A DNA stretch of 64,000 bases from Streptomyces muensis (GTDB lineage: Bacteria > Actinomycetota > Actinomycetes > Streptomycetales > Streptomycetaceae). A program made the position numbers and the translations under genes. The stretch lies in the NCBI RefSeq assembly GCF_021474425.1, contig NZ_JAKEIP010000021.1:1-64000 (forward strand), read 5' to 3'. This document shows, piece after piece, positions 10,114 through 19,082 of this stretch. Every line of letters begins with the position of its first letter. Positions within the stretch are counted from its first letter, which is position 1. The notes under the pieces were generated by a model. The model saw nothing but the letters and a program-made list of their open reading frames with translations, made no database searches and had not been told where the DNA came from.

Positions 10114-10119
10114 ATCATA
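10114..10119 (-). promoter_or_regulatory. -10 box of a probable leaderless promoter for the NUDIX-like gene
   Basis: On the minus strand the hexamer is TATGAT, 6 bases before the ATG at 10107. No ribosome site lies between them. The -35 region (about 10137-10142) is weak and lies at the end of the amidohydrolase gene. Confidence 0.5.
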
Positions 10120-10140
10120 CTTTCCGGGAATTGCGAACGC

Positions 10141-11316
10141 TCAGTCGCGGTGCGGGCGGGGTTCGGGGGCGGGGACGGGTTGCTGGGGTAAGGGAAGTCC
10201 ATACAGGCGGCGGGCGTTGTCGCCGGCCGCCCACGCCGCGATCCGCAGCGCGTCCGGCAGGCTCAGGTCGTCGGCGTCCACCCGGGCCTGGAGCAGCTCG
10301 CCCAGACCGCGGCGGAACGCCAGTGCGCCGAGCGCGTAGAACTCGGCCAGACCATACGCGTCGGAGCTGTACAGCAGCTTGCGGAACGGGGTGATCTCCA
10401 GCGCCTCCGACAGGACCGCCCTCGACCGGGCCGGCCCGACATGGTGCAGGGTGAGGCCCACGTCCAGGTACACCTGCTCGAAGACCGCCGCCAGAAAGGC
10501 CGCCTGGCGCTGGTAGGGCCAGCAGTGCAGGAGCAGGACGGGGATCGTGCCCTTGGTCAGGTGCAGCCAGTCCGTCAGGCGCGCCGGGTCGACCCGGTGC
10601 AGACGGATGTCGTCGTCGCCGAAACCCGTGTGCAGCTGGAGGGGGAGGCCGAGGTCGACGGCGGTCCACAGCAGATGCCGGACCAGGACCGGGTCCACCA
10701 GCCGTCCGCCGTCCGCCAGCCACTGCCCGGCCGCCGCGGTGACCTGTGCGTCCGAGGGGCGCGCCGGGTCCAGGTCGAAGCCGGTGCGGTAGGCGGCCAC
10801 CGACTTCACGGCCACCACGCCGGGACGCCGTACAGCCTCCTCGGCGGCCCGGCGGAACTCGGCGGCGTACGCGTCCGGTTCGACCCCCTCGGCCGCCACC
10901 GCCTCGGCGATCACTTCCAGCCGTACGACCTCGTACGCGGTCGCGTCGGCCGTCTCCGCCAGTTCCCGGGGCGTGGTGATGGCGTGCGGGGTGTAACCGG
11001 TGTCGACGCAGAAGGCCCGCGTCCCGGCCGCGGCCAGGAGACGCCGGTTCACCTCGTCCCCGCCCAGCTCCGCACGCCGGGCCAGATACGCGTCGACGGG
11101 GGCGTGGCGGGGCAGGTCCAGCAGGGGTGCGCAGTGGCGGCGTACGGACACGCCGACCGGGGTGTCGAAGGGCGAGATGCCGGGCCAGGGCTCGCTCTCG
11201 GTGAGCAGGGACTCGAAGCCGTGCCGGTCCAGGTCGGCGGTGACGATCCCGTGGCAGTGGTGGTCCACCAGCGGCAGCGCCGCCAGCACCTCGTGGACCG
11301 GGCCTGTGGTGCTCAC
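10141..11316 (-). CDS. Amidohydrolase of the FluG N-domain type
   Basis: This 391-residue metal-dependent amidohydrolase (amidohydro_2 TIM barrel) has an N-terminal HxH metal motif in VDHHCHGI (about 18-24), histidines in LQLHTGFGDDD and LLLHCWPYQ, and the late aspartate in LLYSSDAYGL. The GTG at 11316 begins right at the end of the upstream gene (one base between), giving a 391-residue barrel; longer in-frame starts lie inside the neighbouring gene. In fungal FluG and plant nodulin/GS proteins this domain is fused to a glutamine-synthetase-like domain; here the two are adjacent genes. The substrate is probably a gamma-glutamyl or amide compound but is not known. Confidence 0.85.
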   Translation of the reverse strand: MSTTGPVHEVLAALPLVDHHCHGIVTADLDRHGFESLLTESEPWPGISPFDTPVGVSVRRHCAPLLDLPRHAPVDAYLARRAELGGDEVNRRLLAAAGTRAFCVDTGYTPHAITTPRELAETADATAYEVVRLEVIAEAVAAEGVEPDAYAAEFRRAAEEAVRRPGVVAVKSVAAYRTGFDLDPARPSDAQVTAAAGQWLADGGRLVDPVLVRHLLWTAVDLGLPLQLHTGFGDDDIRLHRVDPARLTDWLHLTKGTIPVLLLHCWPYQRQAAFLAAVFEQVYLDVGLTLHHVGPARSRAVLSEALEITPFRKLLYSSDAYGLAEFYALGALAFRRGLGELLQARVDADDLSLPDALRIAAWAAGDNARRLYGLPLPQQPVPAPEPRPHRD

Positions 11317-11317
11317 G

Positions 11318-12721
11318 TCAGTACTGCCAGCGGTAGGCCGCCGCCACCCGGTCGTCGTCCAGCCCGGCCACGGCGGCGAGCTCTCCCTGCCGTACGGCGA
11401 TGACGGCGTCGGCGAGGACCGGGCCGAGCGCGGTGCGCAGCGGCTCGTCGGTACGGAACTCCTCGACGGCCTCACCGAGGGAGGTCGGCAGCCTGCGGAC
11501 CCCTTTGGCGGCGGCCTCCTCCGCACTCAGGTGGGCCGGATCGCCGGTGATCTCCGCAGGGAGCCGCGCGTGCGACACCAGGCCGTCCACTCCGGCGGCG
11601 ATCAGGCAGCCGAGGGCGAGGTACGGGTTGGCGGCCAGGTCCACCGGCTTGACCTCCAGGTTGGCCGCCTGGGCGCGATGGCCCGCCGTGCCCGTGACGA
11701 CCCGCAGCCCCGCCTCCCGGGTCTCCCGGCCCCACGCGGTGAACACCCCGGCCCACTGCGAGGGCCTCAGGCGCAGATAGCTCGCCGGGCTCGGGGCGGT
11801 CACCGCGGTGAGCGCGGGGAGGTGGGCCAGGACGCCGGCCGCGAAGGACTCGGCCTCCGGGCGCATGCCGTGGCGGCGGTCTCCGCCCGCGTGCAGGTTG
11901 ACACCGTCGCGCCAGGCGGAGAGGTGCACATGACCGCCGTTGCCCACACCCTGCCCGAGGACGGCAGGGGCGAAGGAGACCGCGAGGCCGTGGCGCCGCG
12001 CCACCGCCCGGATCGTCTGCCGCACCAGCACGCTGCGGTCGGCCGCCGCCACCGGGTCGAGCGCCGCCACCGACAGCTCGAACTGCCCGGCCGCGTACTC
12101 GGGATGCAGCTGCTCGACGTCCACGCCCTGCCGCGCGAGCGCCGCCAGCAGATCGGCGGCCCAGTCGCTCGACTCGACCTGACGGGTGGCGCCGTACGCC
12201 GGACCCGTCACCGCCGGCACGAACTCGCCGTCGGCACCGGGAGGCCGGGCGAGGGACCATTCGATCTCGATACTCGTTCTGAAGGTGATGCCGTGGCGGT
12301 CGGCGGCCTCCTGGACCGTCCGCCGCAGGAAGGTGCGGCCGCACGCCGGATGCCGCTCGCCTTCCTGGGTGATCCGATCGACCGGCGCCCACGCCCAGCC
12401 GGGCTGTGCGGCCAGCTCCACCAGCGCGTCGAGGTCGGGATAGAGACGCAGATCGCCGTCCGGGGAGCCGAGGACGTCGGTGGTGACGACGGAGTCGTCC
12501 GCGAGGAACGTGTCGAACACCGGTGACATCCCCACGCCCCAGGCCGCCGCCGAGGCCAGTTTCGCCGTCGGGATGGTCTTCACCCGGCCGATGCCCGCCG
12601 TGTCGACGTAGGCCAGGACGATCCCGTGCACGCCGCGCCCGGACAGCTCGCCGCTCAGCGCGTCGGCCCGCTCCACGTCACCGGGACGCCCTCCCGGGAC
12701 GGGATCGGCAAGGGTGCTCAT
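11318..12721 (-). CDS. Glutamine-synthetase-family ligase (FluG C-domain/gamma-glutamyl ligase type)
   Basis: This 467-residue member of the glutamine synthetase superfamily shows the metal/ATP signatures SIEIEWSL, HPEYAAGQFELSVAALDP, GNGGHVHLSAW and NPYLALGCLIAAGVDGL. The usual RIExR segment near the end reads NLEVKPVD, so an arginine that contacts phosphate is replaced by lysine. That argues against a housekeeping glutamine synthetase and for ligation of another amine to glutamate, as in the GlnA-like gamma-glutamylpolyamine or ethanolamide synthetases of Streptomyces. It is paired with an amidohydrolase one base downstream, reproducing a split FluG. Confidence 0.85.
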   Translation of the reverse strand: MSTLADPVPGGRPGDVERADALSGELSGRGVHGIVLAYVDTAGIGRVKTIPTAKLASAAAWGVGMSPVFDTFLADDSVVTTDVLGSPDGDLRLYPDLDALVELAAQPGWAWAPVDRITQEGERHPACGRTFLRRTVQEAADRHGITFRTSIEIEWSLARPPGADGEFVPAVTGPAYGATRQVESSDWAADLLAALARQGVDVEQLHPEYAAGQFELSVAALDPVAAADRSVLVRQTIRAVARRHGLAVSFAPAVLGQGVGNGGHVHLSAWRDGVNLHAGGDRRHGMRPEAESFAAGVLAHLPALTAVTAPSPASYLRLRPSQWAGVFTAWGRETREAGLRVVTGTAGHRAQAANLEVKPVDLAANPYLALGCLIAAGVDGLVSHARLPAEITGDPAHLSAEEAAAKGVRRLPTSLGEAVEEFRTDEPLRTALGPVLADAVIAVRQGELAAVAGLDDDRVAAAYRWQY

Positions 12722-12796
12722 ACGGTCTCCCGGTCTCCTCGACGAGCCCGGCCGGTCGGCCCGGCTCGTTCCGGTTCGTGCGGTCCCTGCTGGGCG

Positions 12797-13606
12797 TCAG
12801 GGTTTCACGGCGACCGCGCCGTACTGCGGCACCGGTGCGGGAGAGTCGGGGGCACGCCACTGCGAACAGGACACCATGCCCGGCTCCAGCAGCTCCAGGC
12901 CCTCGAAGAAGACGGCGATGTCCGCGCCGCTGCGGGCCGTGATCGGCGGCGTGGCGTTCTCGTTCCAGAACTTCATCGCCGGGATCTGGCCCTCGCCGCC
13001 GAGCTCGGAGTCGAAGGTCGGGTGCGTCAGGACCAGGTGGCTGCCGGAGGGTACGGCGGCCAGGACGCGCCGTACGATCTCGCGGGCCTTGTCGTGGTCG
13101 AGGACGAAGTTGAGGATGCCCAGCATCATCACAGCGACGGGCTTGCCGAAGTCCAGGGTCTGCGCGGCGCGTTCGACGATGGCGTCCGGGTCGTGCACAT
13201 CGGCGTCGATGTAGGCGGTGACGCCCTCGTGGGTGCCGGTCAGCAGGGTGCGGGCGTGCACGAGGACGATCGGGTCGTTGTCGACGTACACGATCCGCGA
13301 GTCCGGCGCGACGCGCTGGGCGATCTCGTGGGTGTTGTCCGCCGTCGGCAGTCCGGTGCCGATGTCCAGGAACTGCCGCAGGCCACGCTCCTCGGCCACG
13401 AAGCGCACGGCCCTGCCGAGGAAGTCGCGGTCCGCGCGGGCGATGTCCCGGATGATCGGGAACATCCCGGCGACCTGCTCGCCGACCTGCTGGTCGACCT
13501 CGTAGTTGTCCTTGCCGCCGATCCAGTAGTTCCACACGCGCGCGTTGTGCGCCACACCGGTGTTCAGCTTCGCCGACCCGCCCGACGGGGTGTGGCCATC
13601 ACTCAC
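12797..13606 (-). CDS. SAM-dependent methyltransferase-like protein (DUF574 family)
   Basis: This 269-residue protein of the actinobacterial DUF574 family has the signature N-terminus NARVWNYWIGGKDNYEVDQQ, the SAM loop FLDIGTGLPT and DNDPIVLVHART. Streptomyces genomes carry many paralogues and their substrates are unknown. The GTG at 13606 has a GAGAGGA site upstream and gives the typical length; an ATG at 13675 lacks one. A paralogue of the same length is at 24029-24838. Confidence 0.9.
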   Translation of the reverse strand: MSDGHTPSGGSAKLNTGVAHNARVWNYWIGGKDNYEVDQQVGEQVAGMFPIIRDIARADRDFLGRAVRFVAEERGLRQFLDIGTGLPTADNTHEIAQRVAPDSRIVYVDNDPIVLVHARTLLTGTHEGVTAYIDADVHDPDAIVERAAQTLDFGKPVAVMMLGILNFVLDHDKAREIVRRVLAAVPSGSHLVLTHPTFDSELGGEGQIPAMKFWNENATPPITARSGADIAVFFEGLELLEPGMVSCSQWRAPDSPAPVPQYGAVAVKP

Positions 13607-13790
13607 GACTCGTCCTCTCCTCGCACGCACGACCGAAACCGGCCATCGCCGCCATTGTGCCGCCCCGTTGATCACGCTGTCCCGAGAATCGGCAGAGCGA
13701 GCGGGGGCGTTGGCGGGTCGGAAGGCGGTGCGAGGAGCGGAGGAGAGGGGAGCAGCTGTCGGCTCCTGGGGTGCGACCTCGCCGGTGCCG

Positions 13791-14651
13791 CTACTCGATC
13801 TCGCTCGGGCTCGCGGCCGGTGTCTTCCCGGCCAGGACGTCCTTGAGGCGCTGGGTGCCGAGCTGCACCGCCTGCTCCATGGAGTCGTGCTCGTCCCCGT
13901 CGAGGCCGCCCGACGTGACCGTGATCGCGTTGTTCCCGACGCGTACGGCGGCGACGTCCAGGGTCAGCGTGGCGTCGTTGCCGTCGGTCTCACCCCGCAC
14001 CGTCACGCGCACGCCCTCACGGGCGTCGCCCACGTCGGGCAGCGAGGTGTCGACGACCTGGACGGTGCGCTCCTCGCCGTTCTCGGTCATCGTGAACTGG
14101 TCGCACTCGTCCGGCAGTTGCGCCATCCAGTTCAATGCGCCCTGCGGGTCGGTCCGGTCGTAGGCGGCGACCTGGTACAGCAGACGTGAGTCGCCCTGCG
14201 TGAAGCCGCGCAGCGCGTTCGCTCCCGACGGCTTGCCCAGCAGGTTGTCGCCGAAGAGGGAGTCCATGAGCCGCTGGCAGTCGGCCGCGTCGGTCTGGGC
14301 GGTGACGAAGTCCGACACGTCGACCGTGCCGATGAGCAGGCTGTCGTGCCAGTTCTCGGCCTCCGTGTCCTTGACCTGAGTCCAGTCGTCCTCGATGTCC
14401 GCCTCGGTGATCAGCGCGGTCTGCGCACCGGACTCGGTGAGGGTGGCGGTGGGCGACGACGTGGGTGAGCCGGTGGGTGACGTCGTCGGCGAGGAGGTCG
14501 GCTGCTTGCGGGCCGCCGGTGAGGCCGTGACTCCCGAGGACCGTGAACCGTCCTTGTCGCCGTCGGACGAGCAGGCGGCCGTGGTCACCAGGGTGCCCGC
14601 CACCAGGGCCGAGGAGAGGACGCGGACGATTCGGGTCGGACGACGGGTCAT
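13791..14651 (-). CDS. Secreted lipoprotein of unknown function
   Basis: This 286-residue protein has a lipoprotein signal: basic start MTRRPTR, hydrophobic core, then a cleavage site TTAAC with lipidated C27. A Ser/Thr/Pro-rich linker (about residues 38-70) leads to a globular domain (about 75-280). The globular part resembles the sensor-like extracellular domains seen in actinobacterial lipoproteins, but I do not recognise the family firmly. It lies downstream of the response-regulator gene on the same strand, 125 bases away. Confidence 0.85.
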   Translation of the reverse strand: MTRRPTRIVRVLSSALVAGTLVTTAACSSDGDKDGSRSSGVTASPAARKQPTSSPTTSPTGSPTSSPTATLTESGAQTALITEADIEDDWTQVKDTEAENWHDSLLIGTVDVSDFVTAQTDAADCQRLMDSLFGDNLLGKPSGANALRGFTQGDSRLLYQVAAYDRTDPQGALNWMAQLPDECDQFTMTENGEERTVQVVDTSLPDVGDAREGVRVTVRGETDGNDATLTLDVAAVRVGNNAITVTSGGLDGDEHDSMEQAVQLGTQRLKDVLAGKTPAASPSEIE

Positions 14652-14776
14652 CGGGGTGCCTCCTGAGAACGTGACGAATGTCCTCAGGGCACCACCGAGC
14701 CCGACGGCCCACCACCGGCACCGGCCCGTTCGAGTGAGCCCCGGCTACGGGGCCGCCGCGGGGCCGGGCCCGTGCC

Positions 14777-15478
14777 TCAGCCGCCCGGCTGCCCGTGCCC
14801 GTGCTGCCAGGCCCAGGCCGCGATCTCGACACGGTTCCGGGCGGACAGTTTCAGCTGGACGCTGGACAGGTGGGTCTTGACCGTGGACAGGGAGACGTAC
14901 AGCTCGGCGGCGATCTCCGCGTTCGTACGGCCGAGGGCGACCAGGCGGACGACGTCGAGTTCGCGGTCGGTGAGGGGTTCCGTGGGAGCGGCCACCGGCT
15001 TCACCGGGGCGGCGGAGACTGTCTGCGGGGCGGTGACGTGCTTGAGCAGGCGGACCGTGACGGACGGCGAGACCAGCGAGTCACCGGCAGCGGCGGCGCG
15101 GACCGCCTCCGCGAGGAGGGTGGGACCCGAGTCCTTCAGCAGGAACCCGCAGGCGCCGCCGCGCAGGGCGCCGTACACGTACTCGTCGAGGTCGAAGGTG
15201 GTCACCACGACCACCCGCATCGGATCGGCCACCTCGGGCCCCGCCAGCAGCCGGGTCGCCTCCAGACCGTCCAGCTTCGGCATCCGGATGTCCAGCAGAC
15301 ACACGTCCGGCCGCTCCCGCCGGGCCAGCGCCACCGCCTCCTCGCCGTCGGCGGCCTCGGCGACCACCGTGATGTCGGGCTGGGCGTCGAGGAAGAAGCG
15401 GAAGCCGGTACGGACCATCTCCTGGTCGTCGGCGATGAGGACGCGGATGGGTGCGCCGGGCGGGGTCGGGACGGTCAT
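14777..15478 (-). CDS. NarL/LuxR-type response regulator
   Basis: This 233-residue response regulator has a receiver domain (about 10-130) with acidic pair D17-D18, phosphoacceptor D63 (LLDIRMP), T93-T94 and K115. A LuxR-type helix-turn-helix sits at about 168-225 (LTDRELDVVRLVALGRTNAEIAAELYVSLSTVKTHL). The ATG at 15478 starts the conserved IRVLIADDQE region; ORF extension upstream is spurious. It is divergent from the histidine kinase gene at 15708, its likely partner. Confidence 0.95.
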   Translation of the reverse strand: MTVPTPPGAPIRVLIADDQEMVRTGFRFFLDAQPDITVVAEAADGEEAVALARRERPDVCLLDIRMPKLDGLEATRLLAGPEVADPMRVVVVTTFDLDEYVYGALRGGACGFLLKDSGPTLLAEAVRAAAAGDSLVSPSVTVRLLKHVTAPQTVSAAPVKPVAAPTEPLTDRELDVVRLVALGRTNAEIAAELYVSLSTVKTHLSSVQLKLSARNRVEIAAWAWQHGHGQPGG

Positions 15479-15694
15479 GGCTCGATCATGCCTCACGGGG
15501 TTCGCGCCCAGGGGGTTCGTGCCGTGCGGAGATCGCGGCGGGGATCGCGAGGGCGCCGACGAGGAACTGGCTGTGCCGCGGTTCCACCTTCGCCCGTGCG
15601 CCCGGGCACACGCCTCGGCCATAAGGTCGGCATCCGCCGACGCCAGTGACCTGTCCCTGGCCGAACGGCCGATCCCGCGGCTCCCGGCCTCACC

Positions 15695-15700
15695 TACCGT
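15695..15700 (+). promoter_or_regulatory. -10 box of a probable leaderless promoter for the histidine kinase
   Basis: TACCGT fits TANNNT and ends 7 bases before the ATG at 15708. The same -10 sequence stands before yjbR (7289), but here no TTGTCAGTG element precedes it. Confidence 0.45.
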
Positions 15701-15707
15701 GATCGGC

Positions 15708-16958
15708 ATGAAGTCCGTATCGTCCCGCGGCTGTGCCCGGGGCCTCGCCGTCGGCGTCCTGCTCGCCGCCTGTGTCGTCGACGTCCTGTACGCGGGTGCC
15801 GACGGTACTAGCGTCCTGCCGACCGCGAGCCCCGTCTGGCCGACCCTGGCCGTGCTGTTCGTGGGCCTGGCCGCCGTGCTGTGGCCGGCCGGGCGGCGGC
15901 CCGAGTGGCTGACGCCGCAGGTGCGGACGGCTGTGCCCGCCCTCGCCTCGATCCTCTACTCGGCGACGGCGCTCGCGGTGGGCGCGGGGATCCTGTTCGG
16001 TCCGGGCCAGGTCCTGCTCCTGCTGTGCCTGCTGTTCGTCGCGGTACGGCACTGTCCGCCGCGCGCTGCCGTGGTCTGCGGGATCCTCGACACGGGCGCG
16101 CTGCTGCTGTTGCCGGTGCGGTATCTGGGGGCGTGGAGCGACGAGGCGCTGACCTTCATCGTGGTCGGCCTGGTGCTGATCGGCGTCTTCGCCGGACTCG
16201 CGGCGTACTTGCGGACCTTGGACTATCGGCGGGCGGTCGCCGTCAGCGAGACCCGGCGCGCCGAGCGCCTGGCCATCGCGGCCGACCTGCACGACTTCGT
16301 GGCCCACCATGTGACCGGGATCCTCGTGCAGACGCAGGTGGCGCGGATGATGGCCCAAGCCCAAGCCCAGACTCAAGGCCAGGTCCAGGCGCAGGCCCAG
16401 GCCGAGCCCCAGCTCCAGTCGCTGTCCCAAGCCCAGGACGACCTCGACCCGGTCCTGGCCGGCATCGAACGCGCCGCGACCGAGGCCCTCGCCTCCATGC
16501 GCCGTACCGTCGGCGTGCTGCGCGACACCGGCCACGAGGCGGCCGACCACCGCCCGGTCGGCGACCTCGCGGGCATCGCCGAACTCGTCGACGGCTTCAC
16601 CAGCCCCGTCCAGCAGGTCACCCTGCGCCGCGACCCCGCCGTCTCCGACGACCTCCCCCACGAGGTGCAGGCCGCAGCCTTCCGGGTCGTCCAGGAGGCC
16701 CTCACCAACATCCGCCGGCACGCCGCCGACGCCGCCCACGTCGAGGTCGCCCTGCGCGACGACGCCGGACGCCTGGAAGTCTCCGTCACCGACGACGGCC
16801 GCGGCGGCACCCAGCTCCCCGCAGCCGCACACGGCGGCGGCTTCGGCCTCGTCGGCCTCAAGGAACGGGTGACCGCACTCGGCGGCGAACTGCACACCGG
16901 GCCACGCGCCGAAGCGGGCTGGGAGGTACGGGCGGTACTCCCCACGCGGAAATCCTGA
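15708..16958 (+). CDS. Membrane sensor histidine kinase (HisKA_3, NarL-partner type)
   Basis: This 416-residue sensor kinase has several hydrophobic helices (about 10-30, 44-60, 78-97, 100-113, 121-137, 148-167), then a HisKA_3 dimerisation domain with phosphoacceptor H195 in AADLHDFVAHH, and an HATPase domain with N-box ALTNIRRHA and G-box DDGRGG plus GFGLVGLKERV. A glutamine/alanine-rich insert (residues 216-243) follows the H-box. The ATG at 15708 is in a leaderless setting. It is divergent from the response regulator gene and almost certainly phosphorylates it. The signal is unknown. Confidence 0.93.
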   Translation: MKSVSSRGCARGLAVGVLLAACVVDVLYAGADGTSVLPTASPVWPTLAVLFVGLAAVLWPAGRRPEWLTPQVRTAVPALASILYSATALAVGAGILFGPGQVLLLLCLLFVAVRHCPPRAAVVCGILDTGALLLLPVRYLGAWSDEALTFIVVGLVLIGVFAGLAAYLRTLDYRRAVAVSETRRAERLAIAADLHDFVAHHVTGILVQTQVARMMAQAQAQTQGQVQAQAQAEPQLQSLSQAQDDLDPVLAGIERAATEALASMRRTVGVLRDTGHEAADHRPVGDLAGIAELVDGFTSPVQQVTLRRDPAVSDDLPHEVQAAAFRVVQEALTNIRRHAADAAHVEVALRDDAGRLEVSVTDDGRGGTQLPAAAHGGGFGLVGLKERVTALGGELHTGPRAEAGWEVRAVLPTRKS

Positions 16959-17057
16959 GCGGTCTCGATACCGCGCGGCCCTCACGCGCTGTTCAATGAG
17001 AGCGAACACCGCAAGGGTCCCAAGGGTCCCTGCCGGGCGCCCCGAGAGGAGCCATCG

Positions 17058-17711
17058 ATGTCCCCAGCCGTCGTGCCGCAGGTCGGCGCGCGCATCCGGC
17101 AGGCGCGCCTCGCCCGTGGGACGAGTCTGCGGGCGCTGGCCCGGGAGATCGGTGTCTCGGCGAGCCTCGTCTCGCAGATCGAGAACGGCAAGAGCCAGCC
17201 GTCGGTCAGCACCCTGTACGCCATCACCACGGCCCTCGGCATCTCCCTGGAGTCCCTCTTCGAGGCGGGTGAAGCCACTGACCGTGAACCCGCAGCCACA
17301 TCCCCCCGGCCGGCGGCCCCCGGCACCGTCCTGCACGCCCTGGCCGCCTTCTCCGCCGATCCCGGCCGCCGGATCGGCCCGCTGGTCACGCCGGACGAGC
17401 GGGAGGTGCTGGAGCTGGACTCGGGTGTGGTGTGGGAGCGTCTCGGCCACGTTCCCGGCACCGACGTCGACTTCCTCCAGGTGACGTACCGGCCCGGCGG
17501 CGCCTCCTCCAGCTCCGGTGGCCTCATGCGTCACCCGGGTACCGAGTACGGGTGTCTGACCTCGGGCGAGCTGGTCCTCACCCTCGGGTTCGAGGAGTAC
17601 ACGCTGCGTCCCGGCGACGCGGTCTGCTTCGAGTCGACGACCCCGCACCGCTACCGCAATGATGGTGACGTACCGGCCGTGGGCGTCTGGTTCGTGTTCA
17701 GTGACACTTGA
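17058..17711 (+). CDS. XRE-family regulator with cupin domain, first gene of the M24/E1 cluster
   Basis: This 217-residue protein has an XRE helix-turn-helix at about 8-66 (LRALAREIGVSASLVSQIENGKSQPS) and a C-terminal cupin (about 140-215) with HPGTEYGCLTSGELVLTLGFEEYTLRPGDAVCF. Regulators of this build (PuuR-like) usually control the adjacent catabolic genes in response to a pathway ligand. It has an AGAGGAG site before the ATG and lies 45 bases upstream of the M24 gene in the same direction, so it is probably the first gene of that operon and its controller. Confidence 0.93.
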   Translation: MSPAVVPQVGARIRQARLARGTSLRALAREIGVSASLVSQIENGKSQPSVSTLYAITTALGISLESLFEAGEATDREPAATSPRPAAPGTVLHALAAFSADPGRRIGPLVTPDEREVLELDSGVVWERLGHVPGTDVDFLQVTYRPGGASSSSGGLMRHPGTEYGCLTSGELVLTLGFEEYTLRPGDAVCFESTTPHRYRNDGDVPAVGVWFVFSDT

Positions 17712-17756
17712 CACTCGCGGCACGCGGTCGTTCACTCCGAAGTGGGGGTGGTCGCC

Positions 17757-19082
17757 ATGGCGATCCGCACATTCGGACCCAATGCCGTCGACTGGGAAGA
17801 GCGCGTCGACCTGGACCGGCTGCGCAAGCAGCGGCTGGCCCGCCTCAACGAGACCCTGAACCGCTCCGAGCTGGGCGCGGTGCTCAGTTTCGACTTCGCC
17901 AACATCCGCTACATGACCGCCACGCACATCGGCACCTGGGCGATGGACAAGCTGATCCGCTTCGCCCTGCTGGTGCGCGGCGGTGAGCCGATCGTCTGGG
18001 ACTTCGGCTCCGCCGCCCGCCATCACCAGCTCTACAACCCGTGGCTCGACCACAGCGACGGCAAGGGCGGCCCGCCCACCGGCGCCCGGGCGGGGATATC
18101 CACGCTGCGCGGCGCCTTCCACCCGGACGCCGGGATCGCCGAGGACGTCGCCGCCAAGATCGCCGCCGAACTGCGCGAGCACGGCCTCGCGGGCGAGCCG
18201 CTCGGCATCGACGTCGCCGAGATGCCGATCCTCACCGCCCTGCGCGGCGAGGGCATCGACGTCGTCGACGGACAGCAGGTCTTCCTGGAGGCGCGCCGCA
18301 TCAAGACCGGCGACGAGATCTCCCTGCTCACCCAGGCCTGCGCCATGGTCGACGCGGCGTACGAGGAGCTGTACGGCTACCTGCGGCCGGGCGTGCGGGA
18401 GAACGAGTGCGTCGGAGTCGTCAGCAAGGTGCTGTACGACCTGGGCAGCGAGTACGTCGAGGGCGTCAACGCGATCTCCGGCGAGCGCTGTTCACCGCAC
18501 CCGCACGTCTACAGCGACCGTCTGATCCGCCCCGGCGACCCCGCGTTCTTCGACATCCTGCACAGCCACCTCGGCTACCGCACCTGCTACTACCGCACCT
18601 TTGCCGTAGGCAGCGCGTCCAGTGCCCAGCGCGACGCGTACGTCCGCTGCCGTGAGTACATGGACCGGGCCATCGCCCTCGTCCGGCCCGGCGCGACGAC
18701 CGCCGACATCGTCCAAGTGTGGCCACGCGCCGAGGAGTTCGGATTCGCCGACGAGACCGCCGCGTTCGCCCTGCAGTACGGCCACGGCGTCGGACTGTCC
18801 ATCTGGGAGAAGCCGATCTTCAGCCGACTGGTCTCCCTCGACCACCCCGAGGTCCTCGAAGAGGGCATGGTGTTCGCCCTGGAGACGTACTGGCCCGCCG
18901 CCGACGGCTGGTCCGCCGCGCGGATCGAGGAGGAGCTGGTCGTCACGGCCGACGGCTGCGAGGTCATCACCAAGTTCCCCGCGGAGGAACTGCTGGTGGC
19001 GGGCCGCAAGTACTGGACGGTGGGCGGCGAGCTGAACACCCGCCGCGAGTCGCAGTCCCATCTGAACACCGGGACGCGCTGA
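17757..19082 (+). CDS. M24 (Xaa-Pro peptidase/creatinase fold) enzyme with an altered metal site
   Basis: This 441-residue two-domain protein has a creatinase-like N-terminal half and a pita-bread M24 C-terminal half. Of the five M24 metal ligands four can be placed: D266 (FFDIL), H343 (YGHGVG), E376 (ALETY) and E391 (RIEE). The second aspartate, expected in the GYxxDxxRTF segment, is C277 (GYRTCYYRTF). The enzyme may bind one metal or none, as in creatinase, and so may hydrolyse or lyse a small metabolite rather than a peptide. I chose the ATG at 17757; a GTG at 17742 is possible. The stop overlaps the E1 alpha start. Confidence 0.85.
   Translation: MAIRTFGPNAVDWEERVDLDRLRKQRLARLNETLNRSELGAVLSFDFANIRYMTATHIGTWAMDKLIRFALLVRGGEPIVWDFGSAARHHQLYNPWLDHSDGKGGPPTGARAGISTLRGAFHPDAGIAEDVAAKIAAELREHGLAGEPLGIDVAEMPILTALRGEGIDVVDGQQVFLEARRIKTGDEISLLTQACAMVDAAYEELYGYLRPGVRENECVGVVSKVLYDLGSEYVEGVNAISGERCSPHPHVYSDRLIRPGDPAFFDILHSHLGYRTCYYRTFAVGSASSAQRDAYVRCREYMDRAIALVRPGATTADIVQVWPRAEEFGFADETAAFALQYGHGVGLSIWEKPIFSRLVSLDHPEVLEEGMVFALETYWPAADGWSAARIEEELVVTADGCEVITKFPAEELLVAGRKYWTVGGELNTRRESQSHLNTGTR

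Noticed and set aside
15690..18182. 830-residue antisense ORF
   Set aside because: It lies opposite the histidine kinase, XRE-cupin and M24 genes and is a GC-driven shadow with no domain or start site.
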